Shown here: positions 49,171 through 63,885 of the stretch, one piece after another
Position numbering within the stretch: position 1 is the first letter of the stretch
How the letters are laid out: the number at the start of each line of letters is the position of its first letter
Source: Petrolisthes cinctipes
Taxonomy: Eukaryota; Arthropoda; Malacostraca; Decapoda; Porcellanidae
Reading direction: 5' to 3'
DNA length: 64,000 nt
NCBI GenBank assembly: GCA_033782935.1
Contig: JAWQEG010000065.1
Coordinates: 1,327,001-1,391,000 of the forward strand
Made by a program: the position numbers and the translations under genes
Notes under the pieces: model-generated
The model's database searches: none
The model's input: only the letters and a program-made list of their open reading frames with translations
What the model was told of the DNA's origin: nothing

Positions 49171-51489
49171 CCTGAATTTTGAAAATACTCTAACACGGAG
49201 TAGGCATGTACAGATCGCTTCTGGGACCCCAAAATATCGAATTTTCGGGTGTTTAGGGCCAGAAATTGAGATATAAACGGGTACAGAAGATGCATGCACA
49301 TATCGACTTTTGGGCACCTAAAAGATCGATTTTCAGTATGTTTTTGGCCTGTATTTTGAAAATACTCTAACACGGAGTAGGCATGTACAGATCCCTTCTG
49401 GGACCCCTAAATATCGAATTTTCGGGTGTTTTGGGACTGAATTTGAGATATCGACTGTTTGGCACCTAAAATGTCGATTTTTAGCATGTTTTTAGCCTAT
49501 ATTTTGAAAATATTCTAGCACTGAGTAGGCATGTACAGATTGCTTTTGAGACCCCAAAATATTGAATTTTCGGGTGTTTTGAGCCTGAATTTGAGATATA
49601 AACGGGTACAAAAGATACATGCACATATTGACTTTGGGCATCTAAACTATCGATTTTCAGCATGTTTTGGGCCTGTATTTTGAAAATAATCTAACACGGA
49701 TTAGGCATGTACAGATCGCTTCTGGGACCCCAAAATATCAAATTTTCGGGTGTTTTGAGCCTGAATTTGAGATATAAACGGGTACTGAAGATGCATGCAC
49801 ATATCGACTTTTGGGCACCTAAAGCATCGATTTTGAGCATGTTTTGGGCCTGTGTTTTGAAAATACTCTAACACGGAGTAGGCATGTACAGATCGCTTCT
49901 GGGACCCCAAAATATCGAATTTTCGGGTGTTTTGGGCCTGAATTTGAGATATCGCTTTTACGCACATAAAATATCGATTTTTAGCATGTTTTGAGCCTAT
50001 TTTTTGAAAATATTCTAGCACTGAGTAGGTATGTACAGATCGCTTCTGGGACCCCAAAATATCGAATTTTCGGGTGTTTTGAACTTGAATTTGAGATATA
50101 AACGAGCACAGAAGATGCATGCACATATCGACTATTGGGCACCTAAAATATCGATTTTGAGCATGTTTTGAGCCTATATTTTGAAAACATTCTAGCACTG
50201 AGTAGGCATGTACAGCTCGCTTCTGGGACCCCTAAATATCGAATTTTCGGGTGTTTTGGGCCTTAATTTGAGATATCAACTCTTTGGCACCTAAAATATC
50301 GATTTTTAGCATGTTTTTAGCCTATATTTTGAAAATATTCTAGCACTGAGTAGGCATGTACAGATTGCTTCTGGGACCCCAAAATATTGAATTTTCGGGT
50401 GTTTGTAGCCTGAATTTGAGATATAAACGGGTACAGAAGATACATGCACATATTGACTTTGGGCATCTAAAATATCGATTTTCAGCATGTTTTGAGCATG
50501 TATTTTGAAAACATTCTAGCACTGAGTAGGCATGTACAGATCGCTTCTGGGACCCCTAAATATCGAATTTTCGGGTGTTTTGGGCCTTAATTTGAGATAT
50601 AGACTTTTTGGCACCTAAAATATCGATTTTTAGCATTTTTTGAGCCTATATTTTGAAAACATTCTAGCACTGAGTAGGCATGTACAGATTGCTTCTGGGA
50701 CCCCAAAATATTGAATTTTCGGGTGTTTAGGGACAGAATTTGAGATATAAACGGGTACAGAAGATGCATGCACATATCGACTTTTGGGCACCTAAAAGAT
50801 CGATTTTCAGTATGTTTTTGTCCTGTTTTTTGAAAATACTCTAACACGGAGTAGGCATGTACAGATCGCTTCTGGGACCCCAAAATATCGAATTTTCGGG
50901 TGTTTTGGGCCTGAATATAAAAAAACGCCTTTACGCACCTAAAATATCGATTTTTAGCATGTTTTGAGCCTATATTTTGAAAATATTCTAGCCCTGAGTA
51001 GGCATGTACAGATCGATTCTGGGACCCCAAAATATCGAATTTTCGGGTGTTTTGAGCTTGAATTTGAGATATAAACGAGTACAGAAGATGCATGCACATA
51101 TCGACTTTTGGGCACCTAAAATATCGATTTTGAGCATGTTTTGAGCCTATATTTTGAAAACATTCTAGCACTGAGTAGGCATGTACATATCGCTTCTGGG
51201 ACCCAAAAATATCGAATTTTCGGGTGTTTAAGGCCAGAATTTGAGATATAAACGGGTACAGAAGATGCATGCACATATCGACTTTTGGGCACCTAAAAGA
51301 TCGATTTTCAGTATGTTTTTGGCCTGTATTTTGAAAATACTCTACCACTGAGTAGGCATGTACAGATTGCTTCTGGGACCCCAAAATATTGAATTTTCGG
51401 GTGTTTTAAGCCTGAATTTGAGATATAAACGGGTACAGAAGATACATGCACATATTGACTTTGGGCATCTAAATTATCGATTTTCAGCA

Positions 51490-54216
51490 TGTTTTAGGCA
51501 TGTATTTTGAAAATATTCTAACACGGAGCAGGCATGTACAGTTTGCATCTGGGACCCCTAAATATCGAATTTTCGGGTGTTTTGATCCTGAATTTGAGAT
51601 ATCACCTTTACGCACCTAAAATATCGATTTTTAGCATGTTTTGAGCCTATATTTTGAAAATGTTCTAGCACTGAGTAGGCATGTACAGATCGATTCTGGG
51701 AACCCAAAATATCGAATTTTCGGGTGTTTTGAGCTTGAATATGAGATATAAACGAGTACAGAAGATGCATGCACATATCGACTTTTGGGCACCTAAAATA
51801 TCGATTTTGAGCATGTTTTGAGCCTATATTTTGAAAACATTCTAGCATTGAATAGGCATGTACATATCGCTTCAGGGACCCAAAAATATCGAATTTTCGG
51901 GTGTTTAGGGCCAGAATTTGAGATATAAACGGGTACAGAAGATGCATGCACATATCGACTTTTGGGCACCTAAAAGATCGATTTTCAGTATGTTTTTGGC
52001 CTGTATTTTGAAAATACTCTAGCACTGATTAGGCATGTACAGATTGCTTCTGGGACCCCAAAATATCGAATTTTCGGGTGTTTTTAACCTGAATTTGATA
52101 TATAAACGAGTACAGAAGATGCATGCACATATTGACTTTGGGCATCTAAAATATCGATTTTCAGCATGTTTTGAGCATGTATTTTGAAAACATTCTAGCA
52201 CTGAGTAGGCATGTACAGATCGCTTCTGGGACCCCTAAAAATATCGAATTTTCGGGTGTTTTAGCCCTTAATTTGAGATATAGACTTTTTGGCACCTAAA
52301 ATATCGATTTTTAGCATGTTTTGAGCCTATATTTTGAAAACATTCTAGCACTGAGTAGGCATGTACAGATTGCTTCTGGGACCCCAAAATATTGAATTTT
52401 CGGGTGTTTAGGGCCAGAATTTGAGATATAAACGGGTACAGAAGATGCATACACATATCGACTTTTGGGCACATAAAATATCGATTTTGAGCATGTTTTG
52501 AGCCTTTATTTTGAAAACATTCTAACACGGAGTAGGCATGTACAGATCGCTTCAGGGACCCCTAAATTTCGAATTTTCGGGTATTTTGGGCCTTAATTTG
52601 AGATATCGCCTTTACGCACCTAAAACATCGATTTTTAGCATGTTTTGAGCCTATATTTTGAAATAATTCTAGCACTGAGTAGGCATGTACAGATCGCTTC
52701 TGGGACCCCAAAATATCGAATTTTCGGGTGTTTTGAGCCTGAATTTGAGATATAAACGAGTACAGAAGATGCATGCACATATCGACTTTTGGGCAACTAA
52801 AATAACGATTTTGAGCATGTTTTGAGCCTATATTTTGAAAACATTCTAGCACTGAGTAGGCATGTACAGATCGCTTCTGGGACCCCAAAATATCGAATTT
52901 TCGGGTGTTTTGAGCCTGAATTTGAGATATAAACGAGTATAGAAGATGCATACACATATTGACTTTGGGCACCAAAAATATCGATTTTCAGCATGTTTTA
53001 GGCCTGAATTTTGAAAATACTCTGACACGGAGTAGGCATGTACATATCGCATCTGGGACACCAAAATATCGTATTTTCGGGTGTTTTGGGCGTGAATTTG
53101 AGATATCGCCTTTACGCACCTAAAATATCGATTTGTAGCATGTTTTGAGCCTATATTTTGAAAATATTCTAGCCCTGAGTAGGCATGTACAGATCGATTC
53201 TGGGACCCCAAAATATCGAATTTTCGGGTGTTTTGAGCTTGAATTTGAGATATAAACGGGTACAGAAGATGCATGCACATATCGACTTTTGGGCACCTAA
53301 AATATCGATTTTGAGCATGTTTTGAGCCTATATTTTGAAAACATTCTAGCACTGAGTAGGCATGTACATATCGCTTCTGGGACCCAAAAATATCGAATTT
53401 TCGGGTGTTTAGGGCCAGAATTTGAGATATAAACGGGTACAGAAGATGCATGCACATATCGACTTTTGGGCAAATAAAAGATCGATTTTCAGTATGTTTT
53501 TGGCCTGTATTTTGAAAATACTCTAGCACTGAGTAGGCATGTACAGATATCTTCTGGGACCCCAAAATATTGAATTTTCGGGTGTTTTAAGCCTGAATTT
53601 GAGATATAAACGGGTACAGAAGATACATGCACCTATTGACTTTGGGCATCTAAAATATCGATTTTCAGCATGTTTTAGGCATGTATTTTGAAAATACTCT
53701 AACATGGAGCAGGCATGTACAGTTTGCATCTGGGACCCCTAAATATCGAATTTTTGGGTGTTTTGGGCCTGAATTTGAGATATCACCTTTACGCACCTAA
53801 AATATCGATTTTTAGCATGTTTTGAGCCTATATTTTGAAAATGTTCTAGCACTGAGTAGGCATGTACAGATCGATTCTGTGACCCCAAAATATCGAATTT
53901 TCGGGTGTTTTGAGCTTGAATTTGAGATATAAACGAGTACAGAAGATGCATGCACATATCGACTTTTGGGCACCTAAAATATCGATTTTGAGCATGTTTT
54001 GAGCCTATATTTTGAAAACATTCTAGCACTGAGTAGGCATGTACATATCGCTTCTGGGACCCAAAAATATCGAATTTTCGGGTGTTTAGGGCCAGAATTT
54101 GAGATATAAACGGGTACAGAAGATGCATGCACATATCGACTTTTGGGCACCTAAAAGATCGATTTTCAGTATGTTTTTGGCCTGTATTTTGAAAATACTC
54201 TAGCACTGATTAGGCA
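51490..54216. repeat. 2181-bp-spaced duplication (two copies)
   Basis: The stretches 51,490-52,035 and 53,671-54,216 match through GAGCAGGCATGTACAGTTTG, GCATCTGGGACCCC, GATATCACCTTTACGC, AAATGTTCTAGCACTG and CTCTAGCACTGATTAGGC. Confidence 0.78.
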
Positions 54217-55499
54217 TGTACAGATTGCTTCTGGGACCCCAAAATATTGAATTTTCGGGTGTTTTGAGCCTGAATTTGAGATATAAACAGGTACAGAAGA
54301 TACATGCACCTATTGACCTTGGGCATCTAAAATATCGATTTTCAGCATGTTTTAGGCATGTATTTTGAAAATACTCTAACACGGAGTAAGCATGTACAGA
54401 TCGCTTATGGGACCCAAAAATATCGAATTTTTGGGTGTTTTGAGCCTGAATTTGAGATATAAACGGGTACTGAAGGTGCAAGCACATATCGACTTTTGGG
54501 CACCTAAGAGATCGATTTTCAGTATGTTTTGGGCCTGTATTTTGAAAATACTCTAACACGGAGTAGGCATGTACAGATCGCTTCTGGGACCCCAAAATAT
54601 TGAATTTTCGGGTGTTTTAAGCCTGAATTTGAGATATCGCCTTTACGCACCTAAAATATCGATTTTTAGCATGTTTTGAGCCTATATTTTGAAAATATTC
54701 TAGCACTGAGTAGGCATGTACAGATCGATTCTGGGACCCCAAAATATCGAATTTTCGGGTGTTTTGAGCTTGAATTTGAGATATAAACGAGTACAGAAGA
54801 TGCATGCACATATCGACTTTTGGGCACTTAAAATATCGATTTTGAGCATGTTTTGAGCCTATATTTTGAAAACATTCTAGCACTGAGTAGGCATGTACAG
54901 ATCGCTTCTGGGACCCCTAAATATCGAATTTTCGGGTGTTTTGGGACTGAATTTGATATATCGACTTTTAGGCACCTAAAATGTCGATTTTTAGCATGTT
55001 TTTAGCCTATATTTTGAAAATATTCTAGCACTGAGTAAGCATGTACAGATTGCTTCTGGGACCCCAAAATATTGAATTTTCGGGTGTTTTGAGCCTGAAT
55101 TTGAGATATAAACGGGTACAGAAGATAAATGTACATATTGACTTTGGGCATTTAAAATATCGATTTTCAGCATGTTTTGGGCATGTATTTTGAAAATACT
55201 CTAACACGGAGAAGGCATGTACAGATCGCTTCTGGGACCCCAAAATATCGAATTTTCGGGTGTTTTGAGCCTGAATTTGAGATATAAACGGGTACTGAAG
55301 ATGCATGCACATATCGACTTTTTGGCACCTAAAACATCGATTTTAAGCATGTTTTGGGCCTGTATTTTGAAAATACTCTAACACGGAGCAGGCATGTACA
55401 GTTTGCTTCTGGGACCCCTAAATATCGAATTTTCGGGTGTTTTGGGACTGAATTTGAGATATCGACTTTTTGGCACCTAAAATATCGATTTTTAGCATG

Positions 55500-57450
55500 T
55501 TTTTAGCCTATATTTTGAAAATATTCTAGCACTGAGTAGGCATGTACAGATTGCTTCTGGGACCCCAAAATATTGAATTTTCGGGAGTTTTGAGCCTGAA
55601 TTTGAGATATAAACGTGTACAGAAGATACATGAACATATTGACTTTGGACATCTAAAATATCAATTTCAGCATGTTTTCGGCATTTTTTTTTTAAATACT
55701 CTAACACGGAGTAGGCATGTACAGATCGCTTCTGGGACCCCAAAATAACGAATTTTCGGGTGTTTTAAGCCTGAATTTGAGATATAAACGGTTACTGAAG
55801 ATGCATGCACATATAGACTTTTCGGCACCTAAAACATCGATTTTGAGCATGTTTTGGGCCTGTATTTTGTAAATACTCTAACACGGAGTAGGCATGTACA
55901 GATCGCTTCTGGGACCCCAAAATATCGAATTTTCGGGTGTTTTGAGCCTGAATTTGAGATATAAACGGGTACAGAAGATGCATGCACATATCGACTTTTG
56001 GGCACCTAAAATATCGATTTTGAGCATGTTTTGAGCCTATATTTTGAAAACATTCTAGCACTGAGTAGGCATGTACAGATCGCTTCTGGGACCCTAAAAT
56101 ATCGAATTTTCGGATGTTTTGAGCCTGAATTTGAGAAATAAACGAGTATAGAAGATGCATACACATATTGACTTTGGGCACCAAGAATATCGATTTTCAG
56201 CATGTTTTGGGCCTGAATTTTGAAAATACTCTAACACGTCGTAGGCATGTACAGATCGCTTCTGGGACCCCAAAATATCGAATTTGCGAGTGTTTAGGGC
56301 CAGAACTTGAGATATAAACGGGTACAGAAGATGCATGCACATATCGGCTTTTGAGCACCTAAAAGATCGATTTTGAGCATGTTTTGAGCCTATATTTTGA
56401 AAACATTCTAGCACTGAGTAGGCAGGTATAGATCGCTTCTGGGACCCAAAAATATCGAATTTTCGGGTGTTTAGGGCCAGAATTTGAGATATATACGGGT
56501 ACAGAAGATGCATTCACATATCGACTTTTGGGCACCTAAAAGATCGATTTTCAGTTTGTTTTTGGCCTGTATTTTGAAAATACTTTAACACGGAGTAGGC
56601 ATGTACAGATCGCTTCTGGGACCCCTAAATATCGAATTTTCAGGTGTTTTGGGCCTTAATTTGAGATATCGCCTTTACGCACCTAAAATATCGATTTTTA
56701 GCATGTTTTAAACCTATATATTGAAATAATTCTTGCACTGAGTAGGCATGTACAGATCGCTTCTGGGACCCCAAAATATCGAATTTTCGGGTGTTTTGAG
56801 CCAGAATTTGAGATATAAACGAGTACAGAAGATGCATGCACATATCGACTTTTGGGCACCTAAAATATCGATTTTGTGCATGTTTTGAGCCTATATTTTG
56901 AAAACATTCTAGCACTGAGTAGGCATGTACAGATCGCTTCTGGAACCCCAAAATATCGAATTTTCGGGTGTTTTGAGCCTGAATTTGAGATATAAACGAG
57001 TATAGAAGATTCATACACATATTGACTTTGAGCACCAAAAATATCGATTTTCAGCATGTTTTGGGCCTGAATTTTGAAAATACTCTAACACGGAGTAGGC
57101 ATGTACAGATTGCTTCTGGGACCCCAAAATATCGAATTTTCGGGTGTTAAGGGCCAGAATTTGAGATATAAACGGGTACAGAAGATGCATGCACATATTG
57201 ACATTTAGGCACCTAAAAGATCGATTTTCAGTATGTTTTTGGCCTGTATTTTGAAAATACTCTAACACCGAGTAGGCATGTACAGATCGCTTCTGGGACC
57301 CCTAAATTTCGAATTTTCGGGTGTTTTGAGCCTGAATTTGAGATATAAACGTGTACAGAAGATACATGCACATATTGACTTTGGGCATCTAAAATATCAA
57401 TTTTCAGCATGTTTTGGGCATTTTTTTTTTAAATACTCTAACACGGAGTA
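55500..57450. repeat. 2738-bp-spaced duplication, copy 1 (about 1.95 kb)
   Basis: Matches 58,238-60,188 through a T10 tract, GGGACCCTAAAATATCG, TTCGGATGTTTTGAG, ACACGTCGTAGGC, TTTGCGAGTGTTTAGG, CAGAACTTGAG, TCGGCTTTTGAGC, GATATATACGGG, GAAATAATTC and GGTGTTAAGGGCC. This is the clearest recent duplication in the window. Confidence 0.9.
55684..55693 (+). repeat. T10 homopolymer inside a long monomer (1 of 4)
   Basis: Ten T replace the usual TGTATTTTGA before AATACTC. Sister tracts lie at 57,421-57,430, 58,422-58,431 and 60,159-60,169 (11 T). Flanks are ordinary satellite, so this is not a poly(A) tail of an insertion. Confidence 0.9.
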
Positions 57451-58237
57451 GGCATGTACAGATCGCTTCTGGGATCCCAAAATATCGAATATTCGGGTGT
57501 TTTGAGCCTGAATTTGAGATATAAACGGGTACTGAAGATGCATGCACATATAGACTTTTGGGCACCTAAAACATCGATTTTGAGCATGTTTTGGGCCTGT
57601 ATTTTGTAAATACTCTAACACGGAGTAGGCATGTACAGATCGCTTCTGGGACCCCATAATATCGAATTTTCGGGTGTTTTGGGCCTTAATTTGAGATATC
57701 GCCTTTACGCACCTAAAATATCGATTTTTAGCATGTTTTGAGCCTATATTTTGAAAACATTCTAGCACTGAGTAGGCATGTACAGATCGCTTCTGGGACC
57801 CCAAAATATCGAATTTTCGGATGTTTTGAGCCTGAATTTGAGAAATAAACGAGTATAGAAGATGCATACACATATTGACTTTGGGCACCAAGAATATCGA
57901 TTTTCAGCATGTTTTGGGCCTGAATTTTGAAAATACTCTAACACGTAGTAGGCATGTACAGATCGCTTCTGGGACCCCAAAATATCGAATTTGCGAGTGT
58001 TTAGGGCCAGAACTTGAGATATAAAAGGGTACAGAAGATGCATGCACATATCGACTGTTGAGCACCTAAAAGATCGATTTTGAGCATGTTTTGAGCCTAT
58101 ATTTTGAAAACATTCTAGCACTGAGTAGGCATGTATAGATCGCTTCTGGGACCCCTAAATATCGAATTTTCGGGTGTTTTGGGACTGAATTTGAGATATC
58201 GACTTTTTGGCACCTAAAAGATCGATTTTTAGAACTT

Positions 58238-60188
58238 TTTTAGCCTATATTTTGAAAATATTCTAGCACTGAGTAGGCATGTACAGATTGCTTCTGGGAC
58301 CCGAAAATATTGAATTTTCGGGAGTTTTGAGCCTGAATTTGAGATATAAACGTGTACAGAAGATACATGCACATATTGACTTTGGACATCTAAAATATCA
58401 ATTTTCAGCATGTTTTCGGCATTTTTTTTTTAAATACTCTAACACGGAGTAGGCATGTACAGATCGCTTCTGGGACCCCAAAATAACGAATATTCGGGTG
58501 TTTTAAGCCTGAATTTGAGATATAAACGGTTACTGAAGATGCATGCACATATAGACTTTTGGGCACCTAAAACATCGATTTTGAGCATGTTTTGGGCCTG
58601 TATTTTGTAAATACTCTAACACGGAGTAGGCATGTACAGATCGCTTCTGGTACCCCAAAATATCGAATTTTCGGGTGTTTTGAGCCTGAATTTGAGATAT
58701 AAACGGGTACAGAAGATGCATGCACATATCGACTTTTGGGCACCTAAAATATCGATTTTGAGCATGTTTTGAGCCTATGTTTTGAAAACATTCTAGCACT
58801 GAGTAGGCATGTACAGATCGCTTCTGGGACCCTAAAATATCGAATTTTCGGATGTTTTGAGCCTGAATTTGAGAAATAAACGAGTATAGAAGATGCATAC
58901 ACATATTGACTTTGGGCACCAAGAATATCGATTTTCAGCATGTTTTGGGCCTGAATTTTGAAAATACTCTAACACGTCGTAGGCATGTACAGATCGCTTC
59001 TGGGACCCCAAAATATCGAATTTGCGAGTGTTTAGGGCCAGAACTTGAGATATAAACGGGTACAGAAGATGCATGCACATATCGGCTTTTGAGCACCTAA
59101 AAGATCGATTTTGAGCATGTTTTGAGCCTATATTTTGAAAACATTCTAGCACTGAGTAGGCATGTATAGATCGCTTCTGGGACCCAAAAATATCGAATTT
59201 TCGGGTGTTTAGGGCCAGAATTTGAGATATATACGGGTACAGAAGATGCATTCACATATCGACTTTTGGGCACCTAAAAGATCGATTTTCAGTATGTTTT
59301 TGGCCTGTATTTTGAAAATACTTTAACACGGAGTAGGCATGTACAGATCGCTTCTGGGACCCCTAAATATCGAATTTTCGGGTGTTTTGGGCCTTAATTT
59401 GAGATATCGCCTTTACGCACCTAAAATATCGATTTTTAGCATGTTTTGAGCCTATATTTTGAAATAATTCTAGCACTGAGTAGGCATGTACAGATCGCTT
59501 CTGGGACCCCAAAATATCGAATTTTCGGGTGTTTTGAGCCTGAATTTGAGATATAAACGAGTACAGTAGATGCATGCACATATCGAATTTTGGGCACCTA
59601 AAATATCGATTTTGTGCATGTTTTGAGCCTATATTTTGAAAACATTCTAGCACTGAGTAGGCATGTACAGATCGCTTCTGGAACCCCAAAATATCGAATT
59701 TTCGGGTGTTTTGAGCCTGAATTTGAGATATAAACGAGTATAGAAGATGCATACACATATTGACTTTGAGCACCAAAAATATCGATTTTCAGCATGTTTT
59801 GGGCCTGAATTTTGAAAATACTCTAACACGGAGTAGGCATGTACAGATTGCTTCTGGGACCCCAAAATATCGAATTTTCGGGTGTTAAGGGCCAGAATTT
59901 GAGATATAAACGGGTACAGAAGATGCATGCACATATTGACTTTTAGGCACCTAAAAGATCGATTTTCAGTATGTTTTTGGCCTGTATTTTGAAAATACTC
60001 TAACACCGAGTAGGCATGTACAGATCGCTTCTGGGACCCCTAAATATCGAATTTTCGGGTGTTTTGAGCCTGAATTTGAGATATAAACGTGTACAGAAGA
60101 TACATGCACATATTGACTTTGGGCATCTAAAATATCAATTTTCAGCATGTTTTGGGCATTTTTTTTTTTAAATACTCTAACACGGAGT
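58238..60188. repeat. 2738-bp-spaced duplication, copy 2 (about 1.95 kb)
   Basis: This is the partner of 55,500-57,450. The segment between the copies (57,450-58,238) is itself a partial third copy of their middle part, with ACACGTAGTAGGC and TTTGCGAGTG. Confidence 0.9.
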
Positions 60189-60599
60189 AGGCATGTACAG
60201 ATCGCTTCTGGGACCCCAAAATATCGAATTTTCGGGTGTTTTGAGAATGAATTTGAGATATAAACGGGTACTGAAGATGCATACACATATCGATTTTTTG
60301 GCACCTAAAACATCGATTTTGAGCATATTTTGGGCCTGTATTTTGAAAATACTCTAACACGGAGTAGGCATGTACAGATCGCTTCTGGGACCCCATAATA
60401 TCGAATTTTCGGGTGTTTTGGGCCTGAATTTGAGATATCGCTTAACGCACCTAAAATATCGATTTTTAGCATGTTTTGAGCCTATATTTTAAAAATATTC
60501 TAGCACTGAGTAGGCATGTACAGATCGCTTCTGGGACCCCAAAATATCGAATTTTTGGGTGTTTTGAGCCTAAATTTGAGATATAAACGAGTACAGAAG

Positions 60600-61860
60600 A
60601 TGCATGCACATATCGACTTTTGGGCACCTAAAATATCGATTTTGAGCATGTTTTGAGCCTATATTTTGAAAACATTCTAGCACTGAGTAGGCATGTACAG
60701 ATCGCTTGTGGGACCCCAAAATATCGAATTTTCGGGTGTTTTGAGCCTGAATTTGAGATATAAACGAGTATAGAATATGCATACACATATTGACTTTGGG
60801 CACCAAAAATATCGATTTTCAGCATGTTTTGGGCCTGAATTTTGAAAATACTCTAACACGGAGTAGGCATGTACAGATCGCTTCTGGGACCCCTAAATAT
60901 CGAATTTTCGGGTGTTTTGGGACTGAATTTTAGATATCGACTTTTTGGCACCTAAAAGATCGATTTTAAGCATGTTTTTGGCCTATATTTTGAAAATATT
61001 CTAGCACTGAGTAGGCATGTACAGATCGCTTCTGGGACCCCAAAATATTGAATTTTCGGGTGTTTTGAGCATGAATTTGAGATATAAACGGGTACAGAAG
61101 ATGCATGCACATATCGACTTTTGGTCACCTAAAATATCGATTTTGAGCATGTTTTGAGCCTATATTTTGTAAACATTCTAGCACTGAGTAGGCATGTACA
61201 GATCGCTTCTGGGACCCCAAAATATCGAATTTTCGGGTGTTTTGAGCCTGAATTTGAGATATTAACGAGTATAGACGATGCTAACACATATTGACTTTGG
61301 GCACCAAAAATATCGATTTTCAGCATGTTTTGGGCCTGAATTTTGAAAATACTCTAACACGGAGTAGGCATGTACAGATCGCTTCTGGGACCCCAAGATA
61401 TCGAATTTTCGGGTGTTTAGGGCCAGAATTTGAGATACAAACGGGTACAGAAGATGCATGCACATATCGACTTTTGAGCACCTAAAAGATCGATTTTCAG
61501 TATGTTTTTGGCCTGTATTTTGAAAATACTCTAACACGGAGTAGGCATGTACAGATCGCTTCTGGGACCCCAAAATATCGAAGTTTCGGGTGTTTTGGGA
61601 CTGAATTTGAGATATCGACTTTTTGACACCTAAAATATCGATTTTTAGCATGTTTTTAGCCTATAATTTGAAAATATTCTAGCACTGAGTAGGCATGTAC
61701 AGATCGCTTCTGGGACCCCAAAATATCGAATTTTCGGGTGTTTTGAGCTTGAATTTGAGATATAAACGAGTATAGAAGATGCATGCACATATCGACTTTT
61801 GGGCACCTAAAACATCGATTTCGAGCATGTTTTGAGCCTATATTTTGAAAACATTCTAGC
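60600..61860. repeat. 2024-bp-spaced duplication, copy 1
   Basis: Matches 62,624-63,885 through CGCTTGTGGGACCCC, GTATAGAATATGCATACAC, GATATTAACGAGTATAGACG, GATGCTAACACATATTG, GATACAAACGGG and CGAAGTTTCGGG. Confidence 0.85.
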
Positions 61861-62623
61861 ACTGATTAGGCATGTACAGATCGCTTCTGGGACCCAAAAA
61901 TATCGAATTTTCGGGTGTTTAGGGCCAGAATTTGAGATATAAACGGGTACAGAAGATGCATGCACATATCGACTTTTGTGCAACTAAAGGATCGATTTTC
62001 AGTATGTTTTTGGCCTGTATTTTGAAAATACTCTAACACGGAGTAGGCATGTACAGATCGCTTCTGGGACCCCTAAATATCGAATTTTATGGTGTTTTGG
62101 GCCTTAATTTGAGATATCGACTTTTTGGCACCTAAAATATCGATTTTTAGCATGTTTTTAGCCTATATTTTGAAAATATTCTAGCACTGAGTAGGCATGT
62201 ACAGATTGCTTCTGAGACCCCAAAATATCGAATTTTCGGGTGTTTAGGGCCAGAATTTGAGATATAAACGGTTACAGAAGATGCATGCACATATCGACTT
62301 TTGGGCACCTAAAAGATCGATTTTCAGTATGTTTTTAGCCTATATTTTGAAAATATTCTAGCACTGAGTAGGCATGTACAGATCGCTTCTGGGACCCCAA
62401 AATATTGAATTTTCGGGTGTTTTGAGCCTGAATTTGAGATATAAACGGGTACAGATGAATATTGACTTTGGGCATCTAAAATATCGATTTTCAGCATGTT
62501 TTGGGCCTGTATTATGAAAATACTCTAACACGGAGTAGGCATGTACAGATCGCTTCTGGGACCCCAAAATATCGAATTTTTGGGTGTTTTGAGCCTGAAT
62601 TTGAGATATAAACGAGTACAGAA

Positions 62624-63885
62624 GATGCATGCACATATGACTTTTGGGCACCTAAAATATCGATTTTGAGCATGTTTTGAGCCTATATTTTGAAAACATT
62701 CTAGCACTGAGTAGGCATGTACAGATCGCTTGTGGGACCCCAAAATATCGAATTTTCGGGTGTTTTGAGCCTGAATTTGAGATATAAACGAGTATAGAAT
62801 ATGCATACACATATTGACTTTGGGCACCAAAAATATCGATTTTCAGCATGTTTTGGGCCTGAATTTTGAAAATACTCTAACACGGAGTAGGCATGTACAG
62901 ATCGCTTCTGGGACCCCTAAATATCGAATTTTCGGGTGTTTTGGGTCTGAATTTGAGATATCGACTTTTAGGCACCTAAAAGATCGATTTTAAGCATGTT
63001 TTTAGCCTATATTTTGAAAATATTCTAGCACTGAGTAGGCATGTACAGATAGCTTCTGGGACCCCAAAATATTGAATTTTCGGGTGTTTTGAGCCTGAAT
63101 TTGAGATATAAACGGGTACAGAAGATGCATGCATATATCGACTTTTGGGCACCTAAAATATCGATTTTGAGCATGTTTTGAGCATATATATTGAAAACAT
63201 TCTAGCACTGACTAGGCATGTACAGATCGCTTCTGGGACCCCAAAATGTCGAATTTTCGGGTGTTTTGAGCCTGAATTTGAGATATTAACGAGTATAGAC
63301 GATGCTAACACATATTGACTTTGGGCACCAAAAATATCGATTTTCAGCATGTTTTGGGCCTGAATTTTGAAAATACTCTAACACGGAGTAGGCATGTACA
63401 GATTGCTTCTGAGACCCCAAAATATCGAATTTTCGGGTGTTTAGGGCCAGAATTTGAGATACAAACGGGTACATAAGATGCATGCACATATCGACTTTTG
63501 GGCACCTAAAAGATCGATTTTCAGTATGTTTTTGGCCTGTATTTTGAAAATACTCTAACACGGAGTAGGCATGTACAGATCGCTTCTGGGACCCCTAAAT
63601 ATCGAAGTTTCGGGTGTTTTGGGACTGAATTTGAGATATCGACTTTTTGGCACCTAAAATATCGATTTTTAGCATGTTTTTAGCCTATATTTTGAAAATA
63701 TTCTAGCACTGAGTAGGCATGTACAGATCGCTTCTGGGACCCCAAAATATCGAATTTTCGGGTTTTTTTAGCTTTTGAATTTGAGATATAAACGAGTATA
63801 GAAGATGTATGCACATATCGACTTTTGGGCGCCTAAAATATCGATTTTGAGCATGTTTTGAGCCTATATTTTGAAAACATTCTAG
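62624..63885. repeat. 2024-bp-spaced duplication, copy 2
   Basis: This is the partner of 60,600-61,860. It differs by a local T-rich insertion at about 63,764-63,776 (GGTTTTTTTAGCTTTTG). Confidence 0.85.

Larger units (their letters stand above)
44361..55499. repeat. Array domain E: mixed S1 and S2, dense short monomers
   Basis: About 23 short monomers in 11 kb make this the densest domain, with many 323-326-bp intervals (S-L dimers) and one direct S-S pair. A local S1 variant, GAGATATAGACTTTTTGGC, occurs at about 45,440, 46,236, 50,594 and 52,274. A second marker, GAGCAGGCATGTACAGTTTGC, occurs at about 51,527, 53,708 and 55,386. No gene or non-satellite sequence was found. Confidence 0.7.

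Noticed and set aside
55684..60169. T10-T11 tracts as poly(A) tails of retroposon insertions on the minus strand
   Set aside because: The flanks continue the satellite without extra sequence or target-site duplication; the tract replaces TGTATTTTGA within one monomer and was copied with it.
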